Shown one piece after another: positions 7,441 through 18,347 of a stretch of DNA of 18,347 nt (positions are counted from its first letter, which is position 1; each line of letters opens with the position of its first letter). A program made the translations under genes and the position numbers. Source of the stretch: Streptosporangiaceae bacterium (GTDB lineage: Bacteria; Actinomycetota; Actinomycetes; Streptosporangiales; Streptosporangiaceae); contig JAICWX010000171.1 of NCBI GenBank assembly GCA_025934635.1, forward strand, positions 1-18,347, written 5' to 3'. The notes under the pieces were generated by a model, which had not been told where the DNA came from, did not search any database, and was given only the letters and a program-made list of their open reading frames with translations.

Positions 7441-7608
7441 ATGAGCAGGAACGCACGCAGGCGGAAGCTCAAGCACATCCTTGCCTCGATCGGCGCCACC
7501 CTCGTCATAGCCGGGAGCGTCGCCGTCCCCGCGATCGCGCTCTCGGGGGGCTCCCATGCAGCCACGACGGCGGCCGGGCCAGGGACCGACGAGAACAACT
7601 GGCACTGA
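7441..7608 (+). CDS. Small exported peptide precursor (55 aa) beside the SARP regulator
   Basis: A 55-residue reading frame starts at ATG 7441 with GAAAGG (7426-7431) nine bases upstream. The N-terminus is strongly basic (RNARRRKLKH, 3-12). A hydrophobic stretch of about 20 residues follows (13-33), with possible signal-peptidase sites after AIA (33) or SHA (40). The remaining 15-22 residues are small and polar and end in GTDENNWH. This is the layout of a secreted pro-peptide whose C-terminus is released. There are no cysteines, no lipobox and no lanthipeptide-like core. It lies tail-to-tail with the SARP-NB-ARC-TPR gene, 55 bp apart. TPR domains bind peptides in the RRNPP family of Gram-positive quorum sensors, so a signalling role is inferred. 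I do not recognise the family. A membrane-anchored small protein is the main alternative. Confidence 0.65.
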   Translation: MSRNARRRKLKHILASIGATLVIAGSVAVPAIALSGGSHAATTAAGPGTDENNWH

Positions 7609-7663
7609 TCGCCGGATCCGCCGTCCGTGAGTTCGGGGACAGCCGCCCCTGGCCCCGTACCGG

Positions 7664-10600
7664 TCAGGCCTCCTGGCCGGCGTTCAGCTTGGAGCGCAGG
7701 ACGGCCGCTGCCGCCGCGGTCGCGCAGGCGGCCTCGAAATCACCCAGCGCTTTGTAGGCGTCGCTCAACTGGGTGAGCACCTGTTCTTCGTAGAGCGGCG
7801 CGTGAATGCCACGGAATACCTCGACCGCCTGCTCGCCGACCTCCACCGCCGCATGCGGGTCCCCCGCCGCAAGTGAGAGCTCGCACAGACCGAGCAGCGC
7901 CCGTGCCTCGACCAGCCGCTCGCCGACGCCAACGGCCAGGTCCAGGGCACGGTGCAGTACCTGCTCCGCCTGGTCGTAGCTACCCTGTCGCGACTGGGCT
8001 ACGCCGATGCCGTGCAGGATGTAGGCCTCGCCGATGGGGTCGCCGATGTCCCGGATCATCGTCAGCGCGAGCTCGAACGTCTCCATGGCCCGGGCTAGCT
8101 CGCCGTCCAGCAGGAAGGCCTCACCCATCCGGTGGAGCACCTGCGCCTCGATCCTCCCGCAATGCGCGATGCGGCACATGTGCAGCGCGCTGGAGAGCAG
8201 TTCGTTCGCTCGATCGGGATCGCCGAGTTCCAGCTTGACCTGGGCCAGGCTCTGCAACCCGTAGGCGGAGCCGATGTGATCCTCGGTACGCCCGAAGATC
8301 GCTAGCGCCTCCTCATAACGCCTGGCAGCCGAGTCGAGTCGCCCGTTCAGCCGGTCCATGAACGCAATGTGCCTGATCACGAGGGCCATGCCGTGCTCGT
8401 CGTCAGCGTCGCGGAACAGCTGCGCCGCCTCTTCAAGTTCCTGGCGCGCCTGGTCGAAGCGCTGCTGCGTCATGTGCAGTGTCCCCGTCGTGTAGAGCAT
8501 CGCGGCCTGGCCCCGGATCAGGTGCGCCTTCCTGGTCGCATCGAGCGCCACGATGTGGGTTTCCTGCCAGTCGTCGAGGTAAGTCCTCGAATCGAACAGC
8601 GTGACCGCGGTGGACGCCAGCCCCCAGCACAGCTCGGCCAGGCCGGCCTGTGCTGCCTGCCGGACACCGAAGACCAGCGTGGTGCGTTCCCGTTCGTACC
8701 AGTCGAGCGGGTCCCCCACCAGGCGGTCCACTGCGTGGCCGGGCAGCGGCCAGCGCACCGCGTCGTTCTGTATCCGCAGGTAATCGCCGCTGTAATAGCG
8801 GCTGCGGGCCTCCTCGGCGAGAAAGAGCAGGGCGCCGAGCGCGCGATCGAGCGCAGCCTGCCGGTCAGCGGCTGATTCCTCGGCGGCGAGGCGCTCACGC
8901 GCGAATACCCGGATCAGGTCGTGAAACCGGTGCTGGCTGTACGCCCCCGATCCGTTGTCGATAACGTCGACCAACTGCGCGCTGACCAGATCGTCGAGCA
9001 GGTCCTCGGCTTCGGGGAGCGGCGCATTGAGCAGGGCCGCGCTCAGCCATCCGGAGAAGACCGGCATGTCGAGCAGGGCAAGCCTGCGGAACAGCCGCCT
9101 GGCATCCTCGCTCGCGGTTTCGTAGGTGAGCGAGATGCTCGGCCGGATGCCCATGTCGCCGTGCCTGAGCTCGTCCAGGCGGCGGGTCTCGTCCGCCAGG
9201 CGCTCTACCAGCCGCCGGATGCTCCAGTGCGGACGCGCGACCAGCCGTGCGCCGGCGATACGCAGCGCCAGCGGAAGGTGACCACATTGCTCGGCGACCT
9301 CCTGGGCCGCCTCGGTCTGCGGCTGCACGCGGGCCGCGCCGACGATGCGCGCGAGCAGGTCGAGCGATTTGTCCGGGTCGAAGATCTCGACCTCGACGCG
9401 GAGGGCACCGGCCAGGCAGGCGAGCCTGCTCCGGCTGGTGACAATGACCGCGGCGTTCCCGTTCCCCGGCAGCAGCGGCAGAACCTGGCTCTCGCCCGCG
9501 GCATCGTCCAGCACGACCAGGACCTTCTGGTCGCCGATGAGGTTGCGGTACAGCTCGGCCCGCTCGTCCATGCCCTTCGGGATCTGGGTACCCGGCACGC
9601 CGAGCACCCGCAGGAAGCGCTCGAGTACCTGGAGCGGCGGAACCGGGTGCGATGACGCACCATGGAGGTCAGCATAGAGCTGACCGTCGGAGAAATGGCT
9701 GGCCAGACCGTGTGACGCGTGCAGCGCGATACTGGTCTTACCGATCCCGCCCTTACCCGTGATGACCACGATCGGCGCCGCGAGGCGGCTCGCCGGGTCA
9801 CCGGCCGGGGTCAGGTAATCATAGATCTGGGCGACCTCCTCCGCCCGGCCGGTAAAGTCGGCGATATCGGCCGACAGCAAATTCGGTACCGCCGGCTTGA
9901 CTAGCGGGGGTGCCGGTCGTACCGGACCCGGGGGCAGGTCGAGGCCAGGGTCGGAGGCCAGGATGGACTGCTCGAGCCGCTGCAGGCGCTCGCTCGGCTC
10001 GATTCCCAGCTCATCGACCATGGTCCGCCGAGTGCGCCGGTAAACCTGCAGTGCCTCCGAGACCCGCCCGCACCGGTAGAGAGCGAGCATCAACTGACCA
10101 CGCAGGCGTTCCCGCAACGGGTGCTGCAGGCTGAGCTCACCGAGCTCGCCCACAAGTTCGTGGTGCCTGCCGAGCCTGAGCTCGAGCTCGATGCGGTCCT
10201 CGTCGGCGCCGATGCGCTGCTCGTCGAGCCGGCTGACCGCCACCTGCACGAGCTGGCTGTCCATGCCGTAGAGGGCTGGCCCGCGCCAGAGCCTGAGCGC
10301 GTCGCGGTAGTGCGCGACCGCCAGCTCCAGCTTGTCTTCGGCCCGGGCGGCGCGGGCGCGGGCGATCAGCTCATCGAACCGCAGCGAGTCGAGCTGGCCT
10401 CGTTCGACCTCGATGATATAGCCGTTGTCGCGGGTCGTAATGATGCCTTCGTGACCGTGCGTAGCGAAGACGCGTCGTAGCGACGAGACGCTGATCTGGG
10501 CTTGGGCACGGGCCGTGGGAGGCAGATCCTCACCGTAGACGGCCTCGATCAGCCGGCCCATGGTGACGATGTGGTTCGAGTTGAGCAACAGGACAGCGAG

Positions 10601-10684
10601 GACGATCTGCTGGCGGGAACCACCCAGGTCAAGTCGCCCGGTACCAGCGACGACCTCGAGCGGCCCAAGTATTCGAAACTCCAC
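7664..10684 (-). CDS. AfsR-like SARP regulator with NB-ARC and TPR domains (1006 aa)
   Basis: A large SARP-family transcriptional regulator. Residues 1-95 form an OmpR-type winged helix beginning MEFRILGPLEV. Residues 98-245 are the bacterial transcriptional activation domain (LWRGPALYG at 132-140, YRRTRRTMVDELGIEPS at 215-231). An NB-ARC ATPase follows, with Walker A GKGGIGKT (310-317) and Walker B VLVVLDDA (388-395). From about 730 to 1000 there are several TPR-like helical repeats. Size and order match AfsR. The GTG start at 10684 has GGGGAG seven bases upstream, and the N-terminus matches the family. ATP state and ligand binding by the TPR region are expected to switch DNA binding. It stands alone on its strand, convergent with the exported-peptide gene. 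Targets are probably local biosynthetic genes, but SARP heptamer repeats were not found at the ACP operon. Confidence 0.93.
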   Translation of the reverse strand: MEFRILGPLEVVAGTGRLDLGGSRQQIVLAVLLLNSNHIVTMGRLIEAVYGEDLPPTARAQAQISVSSLRRVFATHGHEGIITTRDNGYIIEVERGQLDSLRFDELIARARAARAEDKLELAVAHYRDALRLWRGPALYGMDSQLVQVAVSRLDEQRIGADEDRIELELRLGRHHELVGELGELSLQHPLRERLRGQLMLALYRCGRVSEALQVYRRTRRTMVDELGIEPSERLQRLEQSILASDPGLDLPPGPVRPAPPLVKPAVPNLLSADIADFTGRAEEVAQIYDYLTPAGDPASRLAAPIVVITGKGGIGKTSIALHASHGLASHFSDGQLYADLHGASSHPVPPLQVLERFLRVLGVPGTQIPKGMDERAELYRNLIGDQKVLVVLDDAAGESQVLPLLPGNGNAAVIVTSRSRLACLAGALRVEVEIFDPDKSLDLLARIVGAARVQPQTEAAQEVAEQCGHLPLALRIAGARLVARPHWSIRRLVERLADETRRLDELRHGDMGIRPSISLTYETASEDARRLFRRLALLDMPVFSGWLSAALLNAPLPEAEDLLDDLVSAQLVDVIDNGSGAYSQHRFHDLIRVFARERLAAEESAADRQAALDRALGALLFLAEEARSRYYSGDYLRIQNDAVRWPLPGHAVDRLVGDPLDWYERERTTLVFGVRQAAQAGLAELCWGLASTAVTLFDSRTYLDDWQETHIVALDATRKAHLIRGQAAMLYTTGTLHMTQQRFDQARQELEEAAQLFRDADDEHGMALVIRHIAFMDRLNGRLDSAARRYEEALAIFGRTEDHIGSAYGLQSLAQVKLELGDPDRANELLSSALHMCRIAHCGRIEAQVLHRMGEAFLLDGELARAMETFELALTMIRDIGDPIGEAYILHGIGVAQSRQGSYDQAEQVLHRALDLAVGVGERLVEARALLGLCELSLAAGDPHAAVEVGEQAVEVFRGIHAPLYEEQVLTQLSDAYKALGDFEAACATAAAAAVLRSKLNAGQEA

Positions 10685-10819
10685 AGGAAGGCTCCCCGTA
10701 CCGGGACGTAAATCTCGGAGGAGGCCAGTGACCCGATCCGCCGACTAGGGCCCGTCATCCTGATAACGCGCAAGGTGCACTGAACTGAGGCTAATGCTAT
10801 GGTTTAACTGGATATAAAG

Positions 10820-10849
10820 AGTATGGTCACCCAATAAGGGCAGCGTCAA
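10820..10849 (-). promoter_or_regulatory. Candidate promoter of the SARP gene
   Basis: On the minus strand TTGACG (10849-10844) is followed after 18 bases by CATACT (10825-10820), a fair match to vegetative -35 and -10 elements. It lies about 135 bp upstream of the SARP start in an AT-rich stretch. This is a prediction by eye. Confidence 0.35.
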
Positions 10850-10919
10850 GTGCAATCATGTTTATATCAGTTGATCTGCGTCGCCTGCGAGGTCGCCGCC
10901 CTGCGTGACAAATTGTGAT

Positions 10920-10929
10920 TAACCGGTTA
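10920..10929. promoter_or_regulatory. Perfect 10-bp palindrome TAACCGGTTA
   Basis: TAACCGGTTA is fully self-complementary and lies in the AT-rich zone about 70 bp upstream of the candidate SARP -35 element. It could be a small operator, but short palindromes arise by chance. Confidence 0.2.
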
Positions 10930-11276
10930 CTTATCGTCAGCTCGGCCAAACAGGCCACTCTGGGCCACCTCGTTTCCGGGCACCTCGTTCACCCTTCCTC
11001 TCCCGAACAGGCCCGACCTCGGCGTTCGAACCGCACGAGCCGCCAGCGTCTTCGGGACGGCATCCAGGTTCGACGTGGCGGCCAGCAAGCCGAGGGAACA
11101 GCGGGAGCACGTCGCGCGGGAAGCCAGGGACCGCGGCCGGGGATGAGCGCGCGGTGTCCAACTGTGCCGCCGGGCCGGTTGAACGACCAGGGCATCTTCG
11201 ACGAACGGCGGGTACTCCCCCATCGGCTCACATGCCCGGAGCGGGCGGCCGGAGCCGCCGGGGCTGGAGCGGCCCG

Positions 11277-16865
<5,589 letters not shown>

Positions 16866-16956
16866 TGCTTGCTCCGATCTGTTCTTAACTGCGCGCCAGT
16901 CTTTTGAATCGCCTTACGCGATGGACAAAACGGATTCGAGGTGCCAGCGATATTAC

Positions 16957-16987
16957 GTTCTAGCATTCCTGGCCGGTACTTTGTCAA
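16957..16987 (-). promoter_or_regulatory. Candidate promoter of the carboxylase gene
   Basis: On the minus strand a consensus TTGACA (16987-16982) is followed after 19 bases by TAGAAC (16962-16957). The spacing is slightly long. It lies about 90 bp upstream of the GTG start, in an AT-rich segment. This is a prediction by eye. Confidence 0.35.
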
Positions 16988-17042
16988 AGGTGGACGTCAA
17001 TTGCTCTGACCAGGTCAGGAAGCCTGGAGAATAGGGGCCGGC

Positions 17043-17074
17043 CCTGGCGCCGGATTGGTGTAACCTGGTGCCGG
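17043..17074 (+). repeat. Direct repeats CCTGG[C/T]GCCGG with 21-bp period
   Basis: CCTGGCGCCGG (17043-17053) and CCTGGTGCCGG (17064-17074) differ at one position and are spaced two helical turns apart. SARP proteins bind direct repeats on the same helix face (11- or 22-bp period), so this is a possible regulator site upstream of the carboxylase promoter. It does not match the usual TCGAG-type heptamer. Confidence 0.4.
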
Positions 17075-17345
17075 GACGCCGTTATGACGTCGCCGCAGGT
17101 ACGTGAGCGGATGCGTATCACTCCCCCGTTCGGCTGCCTCTTTTTGCGGGCCGGAACCCGGGCGGGTAGCGGAGCGGACGATGAGGGCGGTGACCGGCGT
17201 CGCCCGCCTGCTGCCCACCGCGGCCGGACGGCTAGGTGCCCGGGAGAGACACGGCCGCGGCCATCCGGACGCTGCGGCGCGGCCCGCCCGGACCTGATTC
17301 GCGGGAGTGGCCGATCCTTGCTAACATCTGCACGTTGCCCAGCGA

Positions 17346-17418
17346 GCGCCGCTAGCTCAACTGGCAGAGCAGCAGACTCTTAATCTGCGGGTTCGGGGTT
17401 CGAGTCCCTGGCGGCGCA
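17346..17418 (+). tRNA. trnK: tRNA-Lys (CUU anticodon)
   Basis: A complete cloverleaf is visible. The acceptor arms GCGCCGC (17346-17352) and GCGGCGC (17411-17417) pair perfectly. The D-arm is GCTC...GAGC (17355-17370). The anticodon stem GCAGA/TCTGC (17372-17376, 17384-17388) holds the loop CTCTTAA with anticodon CTT (17379-17381). The T-arm CGGGG-TTCGAGT-CCCTG (17394-17410) has one G-U pair. The discriminator base is A17418 and no CCA is encoded, as is common in actinomycetes. The gene reads AAG codons. A terminator follows at 17426. tRNA genes are frequent integration sites, and mobile-element remnants lie just downstream. Confidence 0.95.
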
Positions 17419-17425
17419 CCCGTAC

Positions 17426-17458
17426 TGACCTGGGGTTTTATTGCTCTAGGTCATTTTT
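17426..17458 (+). terminator. Intrinsic terminator after tRNA-Lys
   Basis: TGACCTGGGG (17426-17435) pairs with CTCTAGGTCA (17444-17453) over ten positions, two of them G-U, with an 8-base AT-rich loop. Five T residues follow (17454-17458). It begins eight bases after the tRNA end and has classic intrinsic-terminator form. Confidence 0.75.
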
Positions 17459-17475
17459 ATGCGCCCGGTTTGTCC

Positions 17476-17497
17476 CCATGTTTGCTCCATGTTTGCT
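17476..17497 (+). repeat. Tandem 11-bp direct repeats downstream of tRNA-Lys
   Basis: CCATGTTTGCT occurs twice head to tail (17476-17486, 17487-17497), 58 bp after the tRNA. Short direct repeats next to a tRNA can be integrase arm-binding sites of an integrated element, but no integrase gene is present in the window. The identity is exact; the function is unknown. Confidence 0.45.
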
Positions 17498-17831
17498 CGC
17501 GCGCACGAACCCAGCAATCCGGGGCTCGTCAAAACGGCCGACCGGCACTGTCCAGGCCTGGATTGCCGGAGCACCCTTGACCCGCGAACGGCGGCGTGGC
17601 GGCCGCATACAGCTGACGGCGTGCCAGTACGCGATGATGCAGCCGTGACCGGACCGTGGTCGCGAGCCACCGGCCTGGCTTCCGCAGTTGGCCGGTTGCC
17701 TAGTCTGCGTTCCGGCGTGGACGGGCAGGCCAGGCGGTCGGCTGGCACTGTTGCGGTAGAAGGTTCATAGATACATGCACTGGCATAATCAGTGCTGTTG
17801 AGAGCTGATTTAACGGCGTATTCTCTAGTAT
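17498..17831. other. 334-bp region without a recognisable gene before the IS1634-like remnant
   Basis: No reading frame on either strand has a recognised domain or a convincing start. A short minus-strand frame ending at 17446 has a tail that faintly recalls actinomycete integrase C-termini (QTWGQTGR), not enough to call. The last 60 bases are AT-richer. They include a 6-bp dyad (GCACTG/CAGTGC, 17777-17795) and probably contain the left end of the insertion sequence that follows. Confidence 0.5.
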
Positions 17832-18228
17832 GTGTACTTGCGGTCGACGCCGCGGCGGAACAAAGACGGCAGCGAGGTCCGCTACCTGCAGCTGGCCCAC
17901 AACGTGTGGGACCCGGCCGCGAAGCGATCGCGGGTGCAGGTCATCTACAACTTCGGCCGGGAGGAGCCCGCCACCCGGGAGGCACTGGAGCGGCTGGCCG
18001 GCTCCGTCGCCCGGCACCTGGAGCCGGGGAAGGCCAGGGCGATCGCGACGGAGGGCCTGGAGTTCACCGAGTCCAGGCCGCTGGGCGGGACCTGGGCGCT
18101 GGACGCGCTGTGGGAGCGGCTGGGCATCGGCCCGGCGATGCGGGAGCTGCTGAAGGGCCGGCGGCTGGACCCGTCGGCGGAGCGGGTGCTGTTCGCGCTG
18201 ACCGCGAACCGGGCGCTGGCCTGTGCCG
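17832..18228 (+). pseudogene. IS1634-like transposase, N-terminal fragment, interrupted
   Basis: From GTG 17832 the frame encodes about 132 residues resembling the N-terminus of IS1634-family (IS4 superfamily) transposases: MYLRSTPRRNKDGSEVRYLQ at the start, NVWDPAAKRSRVQVIYNFGR, then GTWALDALWERLGIG and VLFALTANRALA. The family protein is normally well over 400 residues, so most of the catalytic domain is missing. Family resemblance ends around ALACA. The frame then runs into unrelated sequence and stops at 18254. The break point, about 18222-18232, coincides with what looks like the end of another insertion sequence. No active transposase can be made from this copy. Opposite-strand frames here are shadows. 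Confidence 0.75.
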
Positions 18229-18347
18229 TGCCAAAACTCGTTCATAGCTGCTGATCTGGTGTTTCGTCATTTCTAGGCTGCTCTGCGGTATTCGTTGATA
18301 AGGCCGCTGAGAACCTGCCGGCGCTCGATCCGGGCCGTGATATCCAC
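18229..18347 (-). mobile_element. End of a second insertion sequence inserted into the IS1634-like gene
   Basis: Starting near TGCCGTGCC at about 18229 the sequence no longer fits the IS1634-like gene. It leads into the C-terminal codons of a different, oppositely oriented transposase. The element's other end is beyond the window, so its terminal inverted repeats and any target duplication cannot be confirmed. The left boundary is uncertain by several bases. Confidence 0.55.
18273..18347 (-). CDS. C-terminus of an integrase-core (DDE) transposase, partial
   Basis: The minus strand is open from the window edge to a TAG at 18275-18273. It gives 24 residues ending RQVLSGLINEYRRAA, a wording I know from the C-termini of actinobacterial integrase-core (rve-type, IS3/IS481-like) transposases. 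The catalytic DDE residues lie outside the window. About 45 bp separate the stop from the probable end of the element. Exact family assignment is uncertain from so short a tail. Confidence 0.5.
   Translation of the reverse strand: MDITARIERRQVLSGLINEYRRAA

Larger units (their letters stand above)
10685..11276. other. 592-bp intergenic region between the SARP start and the carboxylase stop
   Basis: No reading frame here looks like a real gene: those present are rich in Arg, Pro and Ser and lack recognisable domains or binding sites. The part at 10770-10930 is clearly AT-richer and probably carries the SARP promoter and operators. The part at 10990-11276 is GC-rich. It contains a short palindrome GTTCGAAC near 11025 and a 6-bp hairpin (11244-11259) that could help end the carboxylase transcript. 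Confidence 0.6.
16866..17345. other. 480-bp region between the carboxylase start and tRNA-Lys
   Basis: No convincing gene is seen on either strand. It contains a candidate carboxylase promoter (16957-16987) and two near-identical 11-base direct repeats (17043-17074), both listed separately. The first 130 bases next to the carboxylase are AT-richer, as expected for a promoter region. The rest is GC-rich without recognisable features. Confidence 0.6.

Noticed and set aside
11244..11259. 6-bp GC hairpin after the carboxylase stop as a terminator
   Set aside because: The stem is short, there is no T-run, and such dyads are frequent in GC-rich DNA. It is mentioned only in the region note.
17446..17748. 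Minus-strand frame downstream of tRNA-Lys as an integrase remnant
   Set aside because: Only the last few residues recall actinomycete integrase tails. No catalytic Arg/His/Tyr pattern is visible, so it was not called.

Overview
The window comes from a high-GC actinomycete. The signs are strongly GC-rich codon third positions in most genes, frequent GTG starts, 4-nt stop/start overlaps, an AfsR-like SARP regulator, a StrR-like regulator, a PptT/PptH-type gene pair, and a tRNA without an encoded CCA end. The genus cannot be read from the sequence alone. Most of the window looks like the edge of a specialised-metabolite locus.

Layout. Positions 3-104 hold the last codons of a modular carrier-domain protein, probably an NRPS. 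Positions 168-3909 (+) hold a compact four-gene operon: a discrete acyl carrier protein, a ferritin-like di-iron protein, a fatty-acyl-AMP-ligase-like adenylating enzyme and an acyl-CoA-dehydrogenase-like flavoprotein. Convergent to it, 5443-3906 (-) hold a PptH-like metallophosphoesterase and a PptT-like phosphopantetheinyl transferase with overlapping ends. Positions 7177-5658 (-) hold a transthyretin/5-hydroxyisourate-hydrolase-like protein with degenerate active-site residues, in a visibly AT-richer patch, and a StrR/NovG-type ParB-like regulator. A small gene for an exported 55-residue peptide (7441-7608, +) lies tail-to-tail with a 1006-residue SARP-NB-ARC-TPR regulator (10684-7664, -). 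Positions 16865-11277 (-) encode an 1862-residue single-chain biotin-dependent carboxylase in the order biotin carboxylase, biotin carrier, central region, carboxyltransferase. The right end holds a tRNA-Lys(CUU) with a terminator, then short repeats, and a broken IS1634-like transposase gene interrupted by a second insertion sequence. This looks like a worn mobile-element boundary.

How the genes may work together (inference). The PPTase converts the ACP to its holo form. The adenylating enzyme loads a carboxylic acid onto it. The di-iron protein and the flavoprotein oxidise the tethered acyl chain, which could then start a lipopeptide on the NRPS whose end is at the left edge. The large carboxylase could supply malonyl-type or substituted-malonyl extender units. 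StrR-like and SARP regulators would control expression. The exported peptide beside a TPR-bearing regulator is a candidate peptide-signalling pair and is the most original hypothesis here. No homology search was possible, so family names rest on recognised motifs.
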